DNA from: Oscillospiraceae bacterium
Lineage (GTDB): Bacteria > Bacillota > Clostridia > Oscillospirales > Oscillospiraceae
NCBI GenBank assembly: GCA_015068165.1
Contig: SVKZ01000002.1
Location: 1 to 64,000, forward strand
DNA: 64,000 bases
Direction: 5' to 3'
Position numbers and translations under genes: made by a program. Positions 56,987 through 64,000 of this stretch are shown piece by piece; the stretch's first letter is position 1; each line of letters starts with the position of its first letter. The notes under the pieces are model-generated. The model was not told where the DNA came from. It saw nothing but the letters and a program-made list of their open reading frames with translations, and did not search any database.

Positions 56987-57922
56987 TTAACCGAATTTTT
57001 GCAAAGCCAGCTTAAATGTACCGTAGATGCCTGCATCGTTGCCCAAAGTGGCAAGGGCCAACCGGGTGGTTCTGCAGGGGGCGAAGGCATATTTCTGCAT
57101 AGGTGCTAAAGCGCCGTCGAGTAATATTTGTCCAGCTTTGCTGACACCGCCGCCCAAAACGATCACATCCGGGTCCACAGTACAGCACAAAGTACCTAAG
57201 AAACGACCCATCAGCTCAAAATACCGGTCCAGTACAGCAGTGGCAAGGGTATCTTTTTCCCGTCCTGCATCAAAAATGCGCTTGGCAGACAGCTCGCCGC
57301 TATCCAGCACTGAGGCTTCGTGGGGAAGGGAAAGGGCTTCCCGTGCCAGCCGAACAATGCCGGTGGCAGATAAATATTGCTCTGCACAGCCGTGTTTTCC
57401 ACAATTGCAGGGGATGGGATCGTCCGGACAAAGGGGGATATGTCCGATCTCACCGCCTGCGCCATGAACACCGGCTACGATCTTGCCGTCGCAGACGATT
57501 CCGCCGCCTACACCTGTGCCCAAGGTTACAAAAATCATATTTTCGTTGCCTGCGCCTTGCCAGCATTCGCCTAAGGCGGCCATAGTGGCATCGTTGCCGC
57601 AGGCAACCGGCAGGCCGGTCAGGTCTCCCAACTCCCGGGGGACATCTTTTTTGCCCCAGCCCAAGTTGATGCAATTAAAGACCACACCGTAAAGATCTAC
57701 TGAGCCGGGCACACCAATACCAATGCCCAGCACATCCTCCCGGCAGACCTGATTTTCCTCCAGATACGCTGTTACAGAGGTGGCAATATCGGATAGAATA
57801 CGACTGCCGTTATCTGTCTTGTCTGTGGAAATCTCCCATTTTGAAAGGCAAGTGCCGTTTTCTTCAAAAAAGGCCAATTTGACGGTTGTACCGCCTAAAT
57901 CAATACCAAAACCGTAACGCAT
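56987..57922 (-). CDS. ROK-family glucokinase
   Basis: GFGIDLGGTTVKLAFF, ROK motif HMPLCPDDPIPCNCGKHGCAEQYLS. Confidence 0.93.
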   Translation of the reverse strand: MRYGFGIDLGGTTVKLAFFEENGTCLSKWEISTDKTDNGSRILSDIATSVTAYLEENQVCREDVLGIGIGVPGSVDLYGVVFNCINLGWGKKDVPRELGDLTGLPVACGNDATMAALGECWQGAGNENMIFVTLGTGVGGGIVCDGKIVAGVHGAGGEIGHIPLCPDDPIPCNCGKHGCAEQYLSATGIVRLAREALSLPHEASVLDSGELSAKRIFDAGREKDTLATAVLDRYFELMGRFLGTLCCTVDPDVIVLGGGVSKAGQILLDGALAPMQKYAFAPCRTTRLALATLGNDAGIYGTFKLALQKFG

Positions 57923-58059
57923 AAGAAACACCTCCAAAAGTGAATCTATCATACATCAAAATATTTAAAAAAGCTACTTAAAAAACAAAACTTGTCCCTT
58001 GTGTTTGCTATTATTGTGTGGTAAGATACTTTTAGTTAAATAATAAGGAGGATAACATT

Positions 58060-59364
58060 ATGATTAAAGTTGATATATCGAATATTTGGGGTCAGCTTTC
58101 CCTGCCCGACCTCTTGGCACTGGAGCAGGAGGTTTTTGCCGCCCACAAGACCCTTACCGAAGGCACAGGCGAAGGCAACGATTTTATCGGCTGGCTGAAT
58201 CTGCCCAGTATGGAAGGAACTGATGAGATCGCAAGAATCCGTGCCGCCGCCAAGAAGATCCGCGGAAATTCCGATGTTTTTATCGTCATCGGTATCGGCG
58301 GTAGCTACTTAGGCCCCCGTGCAGCGATCGAATTGCTCCAGGGTACGAACCACAATATCGGAAAGGGTAAGGGAAATCCTCAGATTTTCTTTGCTGGCAA
58401 CGGCCTGTCCACAAGAGCCTGGAATGAGCTGGTAAGACTTTTGGACGGCAAGGATTTCTCCATTGCCATCATCTCTAAGTCCGGCACGACTACCGAGCCT
58501 GCCATCGCTACCCGGGCTTTGCGGTCTATGCTGGTGGAAAAGTACGGCATTGACGAGGCGAACGCCCGTACCTATGCCATTACTGACCCCTGCAAGGGCG
58601 CTCTGCGGCAGATGGCGATGGAGGAGGGCTGGGAGACCTTCGTGATTCCCCCCAATGTAGGCGGCCGCTACTCTGTTCTGACCGCTGTGGGTCTGCTGCC
58701 TATGGCGGTAGCAGGCATTGACCCCCTGGAAGTGATGTCCGGCGCTGTGCAGGCTAAGAAGGATTACGACCTGCGCTCCTTTGAAAACCCCGTATGGCTG
58801 TACACTGCAGCAAGAAACCTGTTGTACCGCAACGGCAAGTGCATTGAGATTTTGGAGTCCTTTGAGCCTGGCTTTAAGATGATGGGCGGCTGGTGGCAGC
58901 AGCTCTTCGGCGAGAGCGAAGGCAAGGACGGCAAGGGTATTTTCCCTGTTACCGCTGAGTTTACCGCGGATTTGCACTCCCTGGGTCAGATGATCCAGCA
59001 GGGCGAGCGGAACATTTTCGAGACAATGGTTCGCTTTGACGCCCCCGAGCAGAAATTCGTGGTGGGCGGCGACGAGAAAAACTTAGACGGCCTGAACTAC
59101 TTGGAAGGCCGCACCTTGGACTTCGTGGACGAGAAGGCATACTTGGGCACCCTGGCAGCCCACGTAGACGGCGATGTCCCTGTTATCACAATGGATATGG
59201 GGCAGCTCAATGCGGCAAAGCTGGGTGAAATGTTCTATTTCTTCGAGCTTGCCTGCGGCGTTTCCGCCTATACTCTGGGTGTTAACCCCTTCAATCAGCC
59301 CGGTGTGGAGTTCTATAAGCGCAATATGTTCCGTCTTTTGGGCAAACCCGGCTACGAAGCGTAA
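58060..59364 (+). CDS. pgi: Glucose-6-phosphate isomerase
   Basis: VIGIGGSYLGPRAAIELL, FSIAIISKSGTTTEPA, NVGGRYSVLTAVGLLPMA. Confidence 0.98.
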   Translation: MIKVDISNIWGQLSLPDLLALEQEVFAAHKTLTEGTGEGNDFIGWLNLPSMEGTDEIARIRAAAKKIRGNSDVFIVIGIGGSYLGPRAAIELLQGTNHNIGKGKGNPQIFFAGNGLSTRAWNELVRLLDGKDFSIAIISKSGTTTEPAIATRALRSMLVEKYGIDEANARTYAITDPCKGALRQMAMEEGWETFVIPPNVGGRYSVLTAVGLLPMAVAGIDPLEVMSGAVQAKKDYDLRSFENPVWLYTAARNLLYRNGKCIEILESFEPGFKMMGGWWQQLFGESEGKDGKGIFPVTAEFTADLHSLGQMIQQGERNIFETMVRFDAPEQKFVVGGDEKNLDGLNYLEGRTLDFVDEKAYLGTLAAHVDGDVPVITMDMGQLNAAKLGEMFYFFELACGVSAYTLGVNPFNQPGVEFYKRNMFRLLGKPGYEA

Positions 59365-59465
59365 AAATATTTTGTAAATTTGCGGATTGCCCCTTGCAAT
59401 AAGCGGGGAAAACTGTTAAAATCTATATACAGCAAGAAATGCTGCAAGCAAAGGAGGAGTTTCCT

Positions 59466-59873
59466 ATGATTCACGTTATTATGGGCCTGAAGGGTTCCGG
59501 CAAGACCAAGAAGATGATCGATTCCATTCGTGAGGCTGTTGCCAGCGCACACGGCGATGTGGTTTGCATTGAGTACGGTCAGAAGTTGACCTACGACTTG
59601 CCCCACAAAGTCCGCCTGGTTGACTCCAAGGAATACGGCATCAGCAATCCTGATATGCTGAAGGGTTTGCTCAGCGGTCTGCACGCAGGCAATTACGATA
59701 TTACCAATGTGTACATCGACAACCTGTATAAGACCATCGGTGCCGATCGGGCAGCCGGCGAGGAGTTTATCCTCTGGTGCGCTCAGTTTGCCGAGGCAAA
59801 CTTTATGGATATCACCATCACTGTGTCCGACGATGCAGCTCTGGCATCCGAAGGCATCAAGGCTTACCTGTAA
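59466..59873 (+). CDS. Minimal P-loop protein of unknown function
   Basis: 135 aa; Walker A GLKGSGKT at N-terminus; ITNVYIDNLYK as possible Walker B; strong RBS AAAGGAGG. Confidence 0.75.
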   Translation: MIHVIMGLKGSGKTKKMIDSIREAVASAHGDVVCIEYGQKLTYDLPHKVRLVDSKEYGISNPDMLKGLLSGLHAGNYDITNVYIDNLYKTIGADRAAGEEFILWCAQFAEANFMDITITVSDDAALASEGIKAYL

Positions 59874-59883
59874 TATGGAACAT

Positions 59884-59915
59884 AAAACCCGGTCAGGTTT
59901 CTGACCGGGTTTTTA
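59884..59915. terminator. Rho-independent terminator
   Basis: AAAACCCGGTCAGgttTCTGACCGGGTTTTT. Confidence 0.85.
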
Positions 59916-60002
59916 TTTGTAGTGAGGTAGATTTTACAAGTATTGCAAAATGCAAGCAAATGTAGTAATATGGAAACTACTTAACTTTCAGGAGGAATGG
60001 AA

Positions 60003-61715
60003 ATGAAGAAGAGAAATTTACTATCCGTTTTGTTAGGGCTGTGTCTGCTTGCCGCAGTCATTTTCTGCTTCCCCACAGAAGCCCAAGCGGAGGCTACCCT
60101 GATAGGTCGTGGCATCTGCGGCGATAATTTGACTTGGACATTGGATGATACGGGATTACTTACCATCTCCGGCACAGGTGAGATAAAGGCCGTTTCACAG
60201 TGGGACTACAATAGTAATATTAAAACTGTAGTTATCGAAGAAGGCGCAACCAGCATCCCAAAAGAAGCTTTCTACGACTGCAACAACCTGACAAACATTA
60301 CCATTCCTACCAGCGTAACCAGTATTGGAGAAGGCGCATTCTACAGCTGCGATAGCTTGGTGAGTGTTACCATCCCGGAAGGTGTACCCAGCATTGGTAA
60401 AGAGACATTCTACTACTGCAGCAGTCTCACCAGCATTACCATCCCCGCCAGCGTAACCAGCATTGGCGCCAATGCGTTTGAGGGCTGTTCCAGCCTGAAG
60501 AATGATGGCGTATATATTACCGATTTGGGTGCTTGGTGCCGGATAAGCTTTGAAAATGCCTATGCCAATCCCGTCCGTTTGGCAAAAAATCTATACATTA
60601 ACGGCGTATTGGCAACAGACATTGTAATCCCCGAGGGTATAACCGTCATCAAAGAAAATACATTCCATAACTGCGATTGTTTGGTAAGCGTTACATTCCC
60701 TAAAGACTTAACCACCATTGAAGGCTATGCATTCCACGATGCGAATAACTTAACCAGCATTACATTTCCGGGCAGTATAAACACCATCGGGTTTGCCTTT
60801 GGTGGCTGTACAAAACTGGAAAAGGTAGATATTTATGATGTTGCTGCTTGGTGCCAAGTAACTTATACAGATACTATGGGCAGTCCTTTTGCTTGCAGCA
60901 GTGCAGCTAAGTTGTATGTCAATGGCGAATTGGCAACGAAAGTCGTAATCCCCAATGGGGTTACCCAAATTAATAAGCATGCTTTCTACAGCCTTGAAGA
61001 ATTAGAAGAAGTTACCATTCCTAAGGGAATGCTCCAGATTGCAAGTGATGCATTCTATAAATGCAATAACATTAAAACGGTTTATCACAAAGGCTCTGAG
61101 GCAGATTGGGAAACGATATATGGCTATTGGGTGTTTGGCGATGCCGAGGTTATCCACGATTATGTAAGCCCTACCCATTACTGGGATGCGGGCGTGGAAA
61201 CCACAGCTCCCACCTGTAAGGAGGCCGGCATTAAGACCTTTACTTGTACCGTCTGCGGCGACAGCTATACCGAGGAAATCGCAAAGCTGGCAACCCACAG
61301 CTATGATGCGGGCGTGGAAACCAAAGCTCCTACCTGCAAGGAAGCAGGCATTAAGACCTTTACCTGCACAGTCTGCGGCGACAGCTATACCGAGGAAATC
61401 GCAAAGCTGGCGACACACAGCTATGATGCTGGCGTAGAAACCACAGCTCCCACTTGTAAGGAAGCCGGTGTTAAGACCTTTACCTGCACTGTCTGCGGTG
61501 ATAGCTATACCGAAGAAATCGCAAAAAGCACCCAGCATACCTTTGCAGACGGCATTTGCACCGTCTGCGGTGAAAGCGACCCTGACTATGTAGCGCCTTC
61601 GGAACCTACTGACCCCACCGACCCAGAGGGAGAAGAGACCCTTGGTTTCTTTGAGGCGATTGTCAAATTCTTCCAGGATCTTTTCAAGATTTTGTTCTTC
61701 TTCCTGTACCTATAA
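60003..61715 (+). CDS. Secreted BspA-type leucine-rich-repeat protein with C-terminal Cys repeats
   Basis: Signal peptide; LRR_5-like ITIPTSVTSIGEGAFYSCDSLVSVTIPEGV; 3 x 40-aa repeats; hydrophobic C-tail. Confidence 0.92.
   Translation: MKKRNLLSVLLGLCLLAAVIFCFPTEAQAEATLIGRGICGDNLTWTLDDTGLLTISGTGEIKAVSQWDYNSNIKTVVIEEGATSIPKEAFYDCNNLTNITIPTSVTSIGEGAFYSCDSLVSVTIPEGVPSIGKETFYYCSSLTSITIPASVTSIGANAFEGCSSLKNDGVYITDLGAWCRISFENAYANPVRLAKNLYINGVLATDIVIPEGITVIKENTFHNCDCLVSVTFPKDLTTIEGYAFHDANNLTSITFPGSINTIGFAFGGCTKLEKVDIYDVAAWCQVTYTDTMGSPFACSSAAKLYVNGELATKVVIPNGVTQINKHAFYSLEELEEVTIPKGMLQIASDAFYKCNNIKTVYHKGSEADWETIYGYWVFGDAEVIHDYVSPTHYWDAGVETTAPTCKEAGIKTFTCTVCGDSYTEEIAKLATHSYDAGVETKAPTCKEAGIKTFTCTVCGDSYTEEIAKLATHSYDAGVETTAPTCKEAGVKTFTCTVCGDSYTEEIAKSTQHTFADGICTVCGESDPDYVAPSEPTDPTDPEGEETLGFFEAIVKFFQDLFKILFFFLYL
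61185..61544 (+). repeat. Tandem 3 x 120 bp repeat (40-aa unit)
   Basis: Units begin at 61185, 61305, 61425; AGVETxAPTCKEAGxKTFTCTVCGDSYTEEIAKLATHSYD. Confidence 0.95.
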
Positions 61716-61721
61716 AGTAGC

Positions 61722-61755
61722 AACCGCACCACGGAAAATCCGTGGTGCGGTTTTC
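61722..61755. terminator. Rho-independent terminator
   Basis: AACCGCACCACGGaaaaTCCGTGGTGCGGTTTT. Confidence 0.85.
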
Positions 61756-61801
61756 GTCTATACCCTCCCCAAAGGGGAAGGTTTTGGCACGGGTAATTCT
61801 T

Positions 61802-62530
61802 TTACTTTGCTTCGGAAAGAAGGTTTTCCATATTGTAAAGACCGGGTTGTTTTCCTACCATAAACCGGGCGGCATCTACCGCGCCGTCGGCAAGCATTCC
61901 CCTTGTCTCTGCCTGATGGCGGAGAGTCAGAGTTTGACTGGGCGTGCAAATGTGAACCTCGTGGACACCCACAACGCCACCCATCCGCAGGGAATGGATG
62001 CCGATTTCCTCTTTTGTCCGTTTGCCCTCTCCGGTACGGCCGCAATGGGCTACTGCTTCGGGTCGGGCTTCCTTTACGGCGTTAAACAGCATCAGTGCTG
62101 TGCCGCTGGGAGCGTCCACCTTTCGGTTGTGGTGGGTTTCTACGATTTCAATATCCGCATCGGGGAAGAAGGAAGCAGCCTGCTTTGCCACTTTGCAGAG
62201 AACCGCAATCCCCAGGCTCATATTGCCGGAGTAAAATACGGGAATTTCCTTGGCAGCATCAAAAATCAGCTGTTTTTCTTCCGGTGTGTGTCCGGTTGTG
62301 CCAATCACAGCGGCAAAGCCGGTTTCTTTTGCATAGGTAAGGACATCCGCCACGGCGCTGTGGTGGGAAAAATCAATAATCACATCGCCTTGCAGCTTGC
62401 CCAATTCTTCAAAAGTTTTGGGAACACCGTTTTCGCCGTCTAAGCTCACAAGACCGATGGCCTCGTCCCCTAAAATATCCCGAATCAGCTTACCCATAGC
62501 GCCGTTTGCGCCGCAAATAATCGCTCTCAT
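61802..62530 (-). CDS. dapB: 4-hydroxy-tetrahydrodipicolinate reductase
   Basis: IICGANGAMGKLI; ETHHNRKVDAPSGTAL. Confidence 0.97.
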   Translation of the reverse strand: MRAIICGANGAMGKLIRDILGDEAIGLVSLDGENGVPKTFEELGKLQGDVIIDFSHHSAVADVLTYAKETGFAAVIGTTGHTPEEKQLIFDAAKEIPVFYSGNMSLGIAVLCKVAKQAASFFPDADIEIVETHHNRKVDAPSGTALMLFNAVKEARPEAVAHCGRTGEGKRTKEEIGIHSLRMGGVVGVHEVHICTPSQTLTLRHQAETRGMLADGAVDAARFMVGKQPGLYNMENLLSEAK

Positions 62531-63414
62531 CTCAATACCCCCAGTTCCCGCATACGGGAGAATAAAATCTCTTTATTGGCTTGTGTCATCGGCACCAAAG
62601 GCAGACGCACATAGTTTTCTCCAAAGCCCATTTCCGAAAGGGCAGCCTTCACAGGAATGGGGTTGACTTCGGAGAACAGGGAATGAATGAGTGGCAGCAG
62701 CTTGCATTGCAGCCGGGCTGCATTCTTATAATCCCCGCGGAACATCATATCCGCCAGCGCCACGGTCTCTTTGGGCATAATGTTGGATATGACGCTGATA
62801 CAGCCCATACCGCCCATGGCCATCATCGGCTGAATCAGACCGTCCTCACCGGAATAAATGTCGATCCGGTCGCCGCAGGTGGCGAATAATTCCATTACCT
62901 GCGCCATATTTCCACTGGCTTCCTTAATGCCGCAGATTTTAGGATGGTCTGCCAGGACGGACACGGTCTCCGGCAGAATGTTACAGCCTGTCCGGGAGGG
63001 GACATTGTAAAGGATGACCGGCTTTTCGGAAATATCTGCCGCCGCAGTATAGTGGGCGATAAGACCGCCCTGGGTGGATTTGTTGTAGTAAGGCGTTACA
63101 ATCAAAACCGCATCTGCGCCGTTATCGCAGGCAAAGCGGGTAAAGTCCAGAACAAAGCGGGTATCATTGGTGCCTGTGCCGGCGATGACAGGCACACGAC
63201 CGTCTACCCGGCGAAGGGTAAAGCGGATGACTTCCTTCCGTTCTTCGGGAGAAAGGGTGGCGCTTTCGCCGGTGGTGCCGGTGGGAACAAGGGCGTTGAT
63301 GCCGTTTTCAATTTGGAAGTCGATTAACCGGGCGAGGGTGTCATAGTCTACGCCCTGAGAGGTCATAGGGGTAACCATCGCTGTGGCAATGCCCTTGAAA
63401 ACCGTATTTTTCAT
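62527..63414 (-). CDS. dapA: 4-hydroxy-tetrahydrodipicolinate synthase
   Basis: GTTGESATLSPEE; VTPYYNKSTQGGLIAHY; LYNVPSRTG. Confidence 0.97.
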   Translation of the reverse strand: MKNTVFKGIATAMVTPMTSQGVDYDTLARLIDFQIENGINALVPTGTTGESATLSPEERKEVIRFTLRRVDGRVPVIAGTGTNDTRFVLDFTRFACDNGADAVLIVTPYYNKSTQGGLIAHYTAAADISEKPVILYNVPSRTGCNILPETVSVLADHPKICGIKEASGNMAQVMELFATCGDRIDIYSGEDGLIQPMMAMGGMGCISVISNIMPKETVALADMMFRGDYKNAARLQCKLLPLIHSLFSEVNPIPVKAALSEMGFGENYVRLPLVPMTQANKEILFSRMRELGVLR

Positions 63415-63496
63415 AGGTTTCTCCTCCTTTGTTTTTGTGGATAGACCTTCACTCTTACTTTACCACAATTTGCGGCAAAAGGAAACATATTTTTTT

Positions 63497-63530
63497 ACGG
63501 GACACCGTCTTTTTTGACGGTGTCCCGTAG
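63497..63530. terminator. Terminator hairpin
   Basis: ACGGGACACCGTCttttttGACGGTGTCCCGTAGTTTT. Confidence 0.8.
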
Positions 63531-63532
63531 TT

Positions 63533-64000
63533 TTATATGCAGAACTGATTGAAATACTCATAAAGGGGAATCAGATTCTCCAAAAAGCATGCGACCTCAT
63601 CTGCAAGGGCGGGTTCAAAGGTGTCCGGGGAAAATTCCAGATTACGGACGCAGGAGATGTTTCCTTTCCAGGAGAAATAGGGAAGCAGTGCCGGATCGTC
63701 TGTGGGCTTGGGCTTTTTATACGGCTCGGCGGTAACGGGCATCCCTGTTTTTTGCTCTGTCTCCCGGATCAGCTTTTGGAATTTTTTAGGATGGGCGGCG
63801 ATGTGTCGGCGGATTTCCTCCATTGTGGAAGGACGGGGCCGCCAATAGACAAAGCCATAGGAAATACCGTCGGGGGTGATCTCAAAAAACAGGCAGGGGT
63901 TTTCTGCCCACCACTCCACATCCTGGCGAATGCAGATCCAGAGACTCTCCTTATAGGGTAGGGGGTGGTGCATCCGGGCATCCCGGTAAATGCGGCTGAC
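63533..64000 (-). CDS. DUF2461-family protein, 5' end outside the window
   Basis: Frame open to the window edge (VSRIYRDARMHHPLPYKESLWICIRQDVEWWAENPCLFFEITPDGISYGFVYW). Confidence 0.8.
   Translation of the reverse strand, partial: VSRIYRDARMHHPLPYKESLWICIRQDVEWWAENPCLFFEITPDGISYGFVYWRPRPSTMEEIRRHIAAHPKKFQKLIRETEQKTGMPVTAEPYKKPKPTDDPALLPYFSWKGNISCVRNLEFSPDTFEPALADEVACFLENLIPLYEYFNQFCI

Noticed and set aside
1-64000. rRNA, tRNA, tmRNA or a clear riboswitch
   Set aside because: None could be recognised by eye; a covariance-model scan (Infernal/Rfam, tRNAscan) would be needed to exclude small RNAs in the intergenic regions.

Overview
This 64 kb window looks like a chromosomal segment of a spore-forming gut Clostridia/Oscillospiraceae-like bacterium; lineage is inferred from gene content and style. 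Most of it is housekeeping: rnc-plsX-trmFO-topA-dprA-rRNA methylase, birA, prmA, two M16 peptidases, lgt, lexA, ppdK, recJ-relA-dtd-MBL-hemZ-mtaD-like-spoVB-like-hup-S4, ROK kinase, pgi, dapA/dapB. Accessory or less ordinary segments are: (i) a DegT-type aminotransferase gene bracketed by a ~110-bp direct duplication of the 3' end of spoVAC; (ii) a Cys/Asp/Glu-rich membrane-anchored small protein; (iii) a membrane protein fused to an E2/CAT-like acyltransferase domain whose catalytic His motif is altered; (iv) an ORF broken by one amber codon next to a truncated secreted lipoprotein gene; (v) an 800-bp AT-rich spacer with a perfectly phased 4 x 30 bp tandem repeat, followed by a PfkB kinase / mannitol-1-P-dehydrogenase-like / DUF4432-like operon and decayed gene remnants; (vi) an ACT-less aspartokinase-like gene; (vii) several families of intergenic palindromic repeats whose hairpins differ in sequence but stay self-complementary, including one composite locus with families nested in each other. 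I see no rRNA, tRNA, CRISPR array, complete transposon or prophage. The repeat families and the spoVAC/DegT locus are the best candidates for something under-described. I do not see clear evidence of a whole new defence or mobile system.
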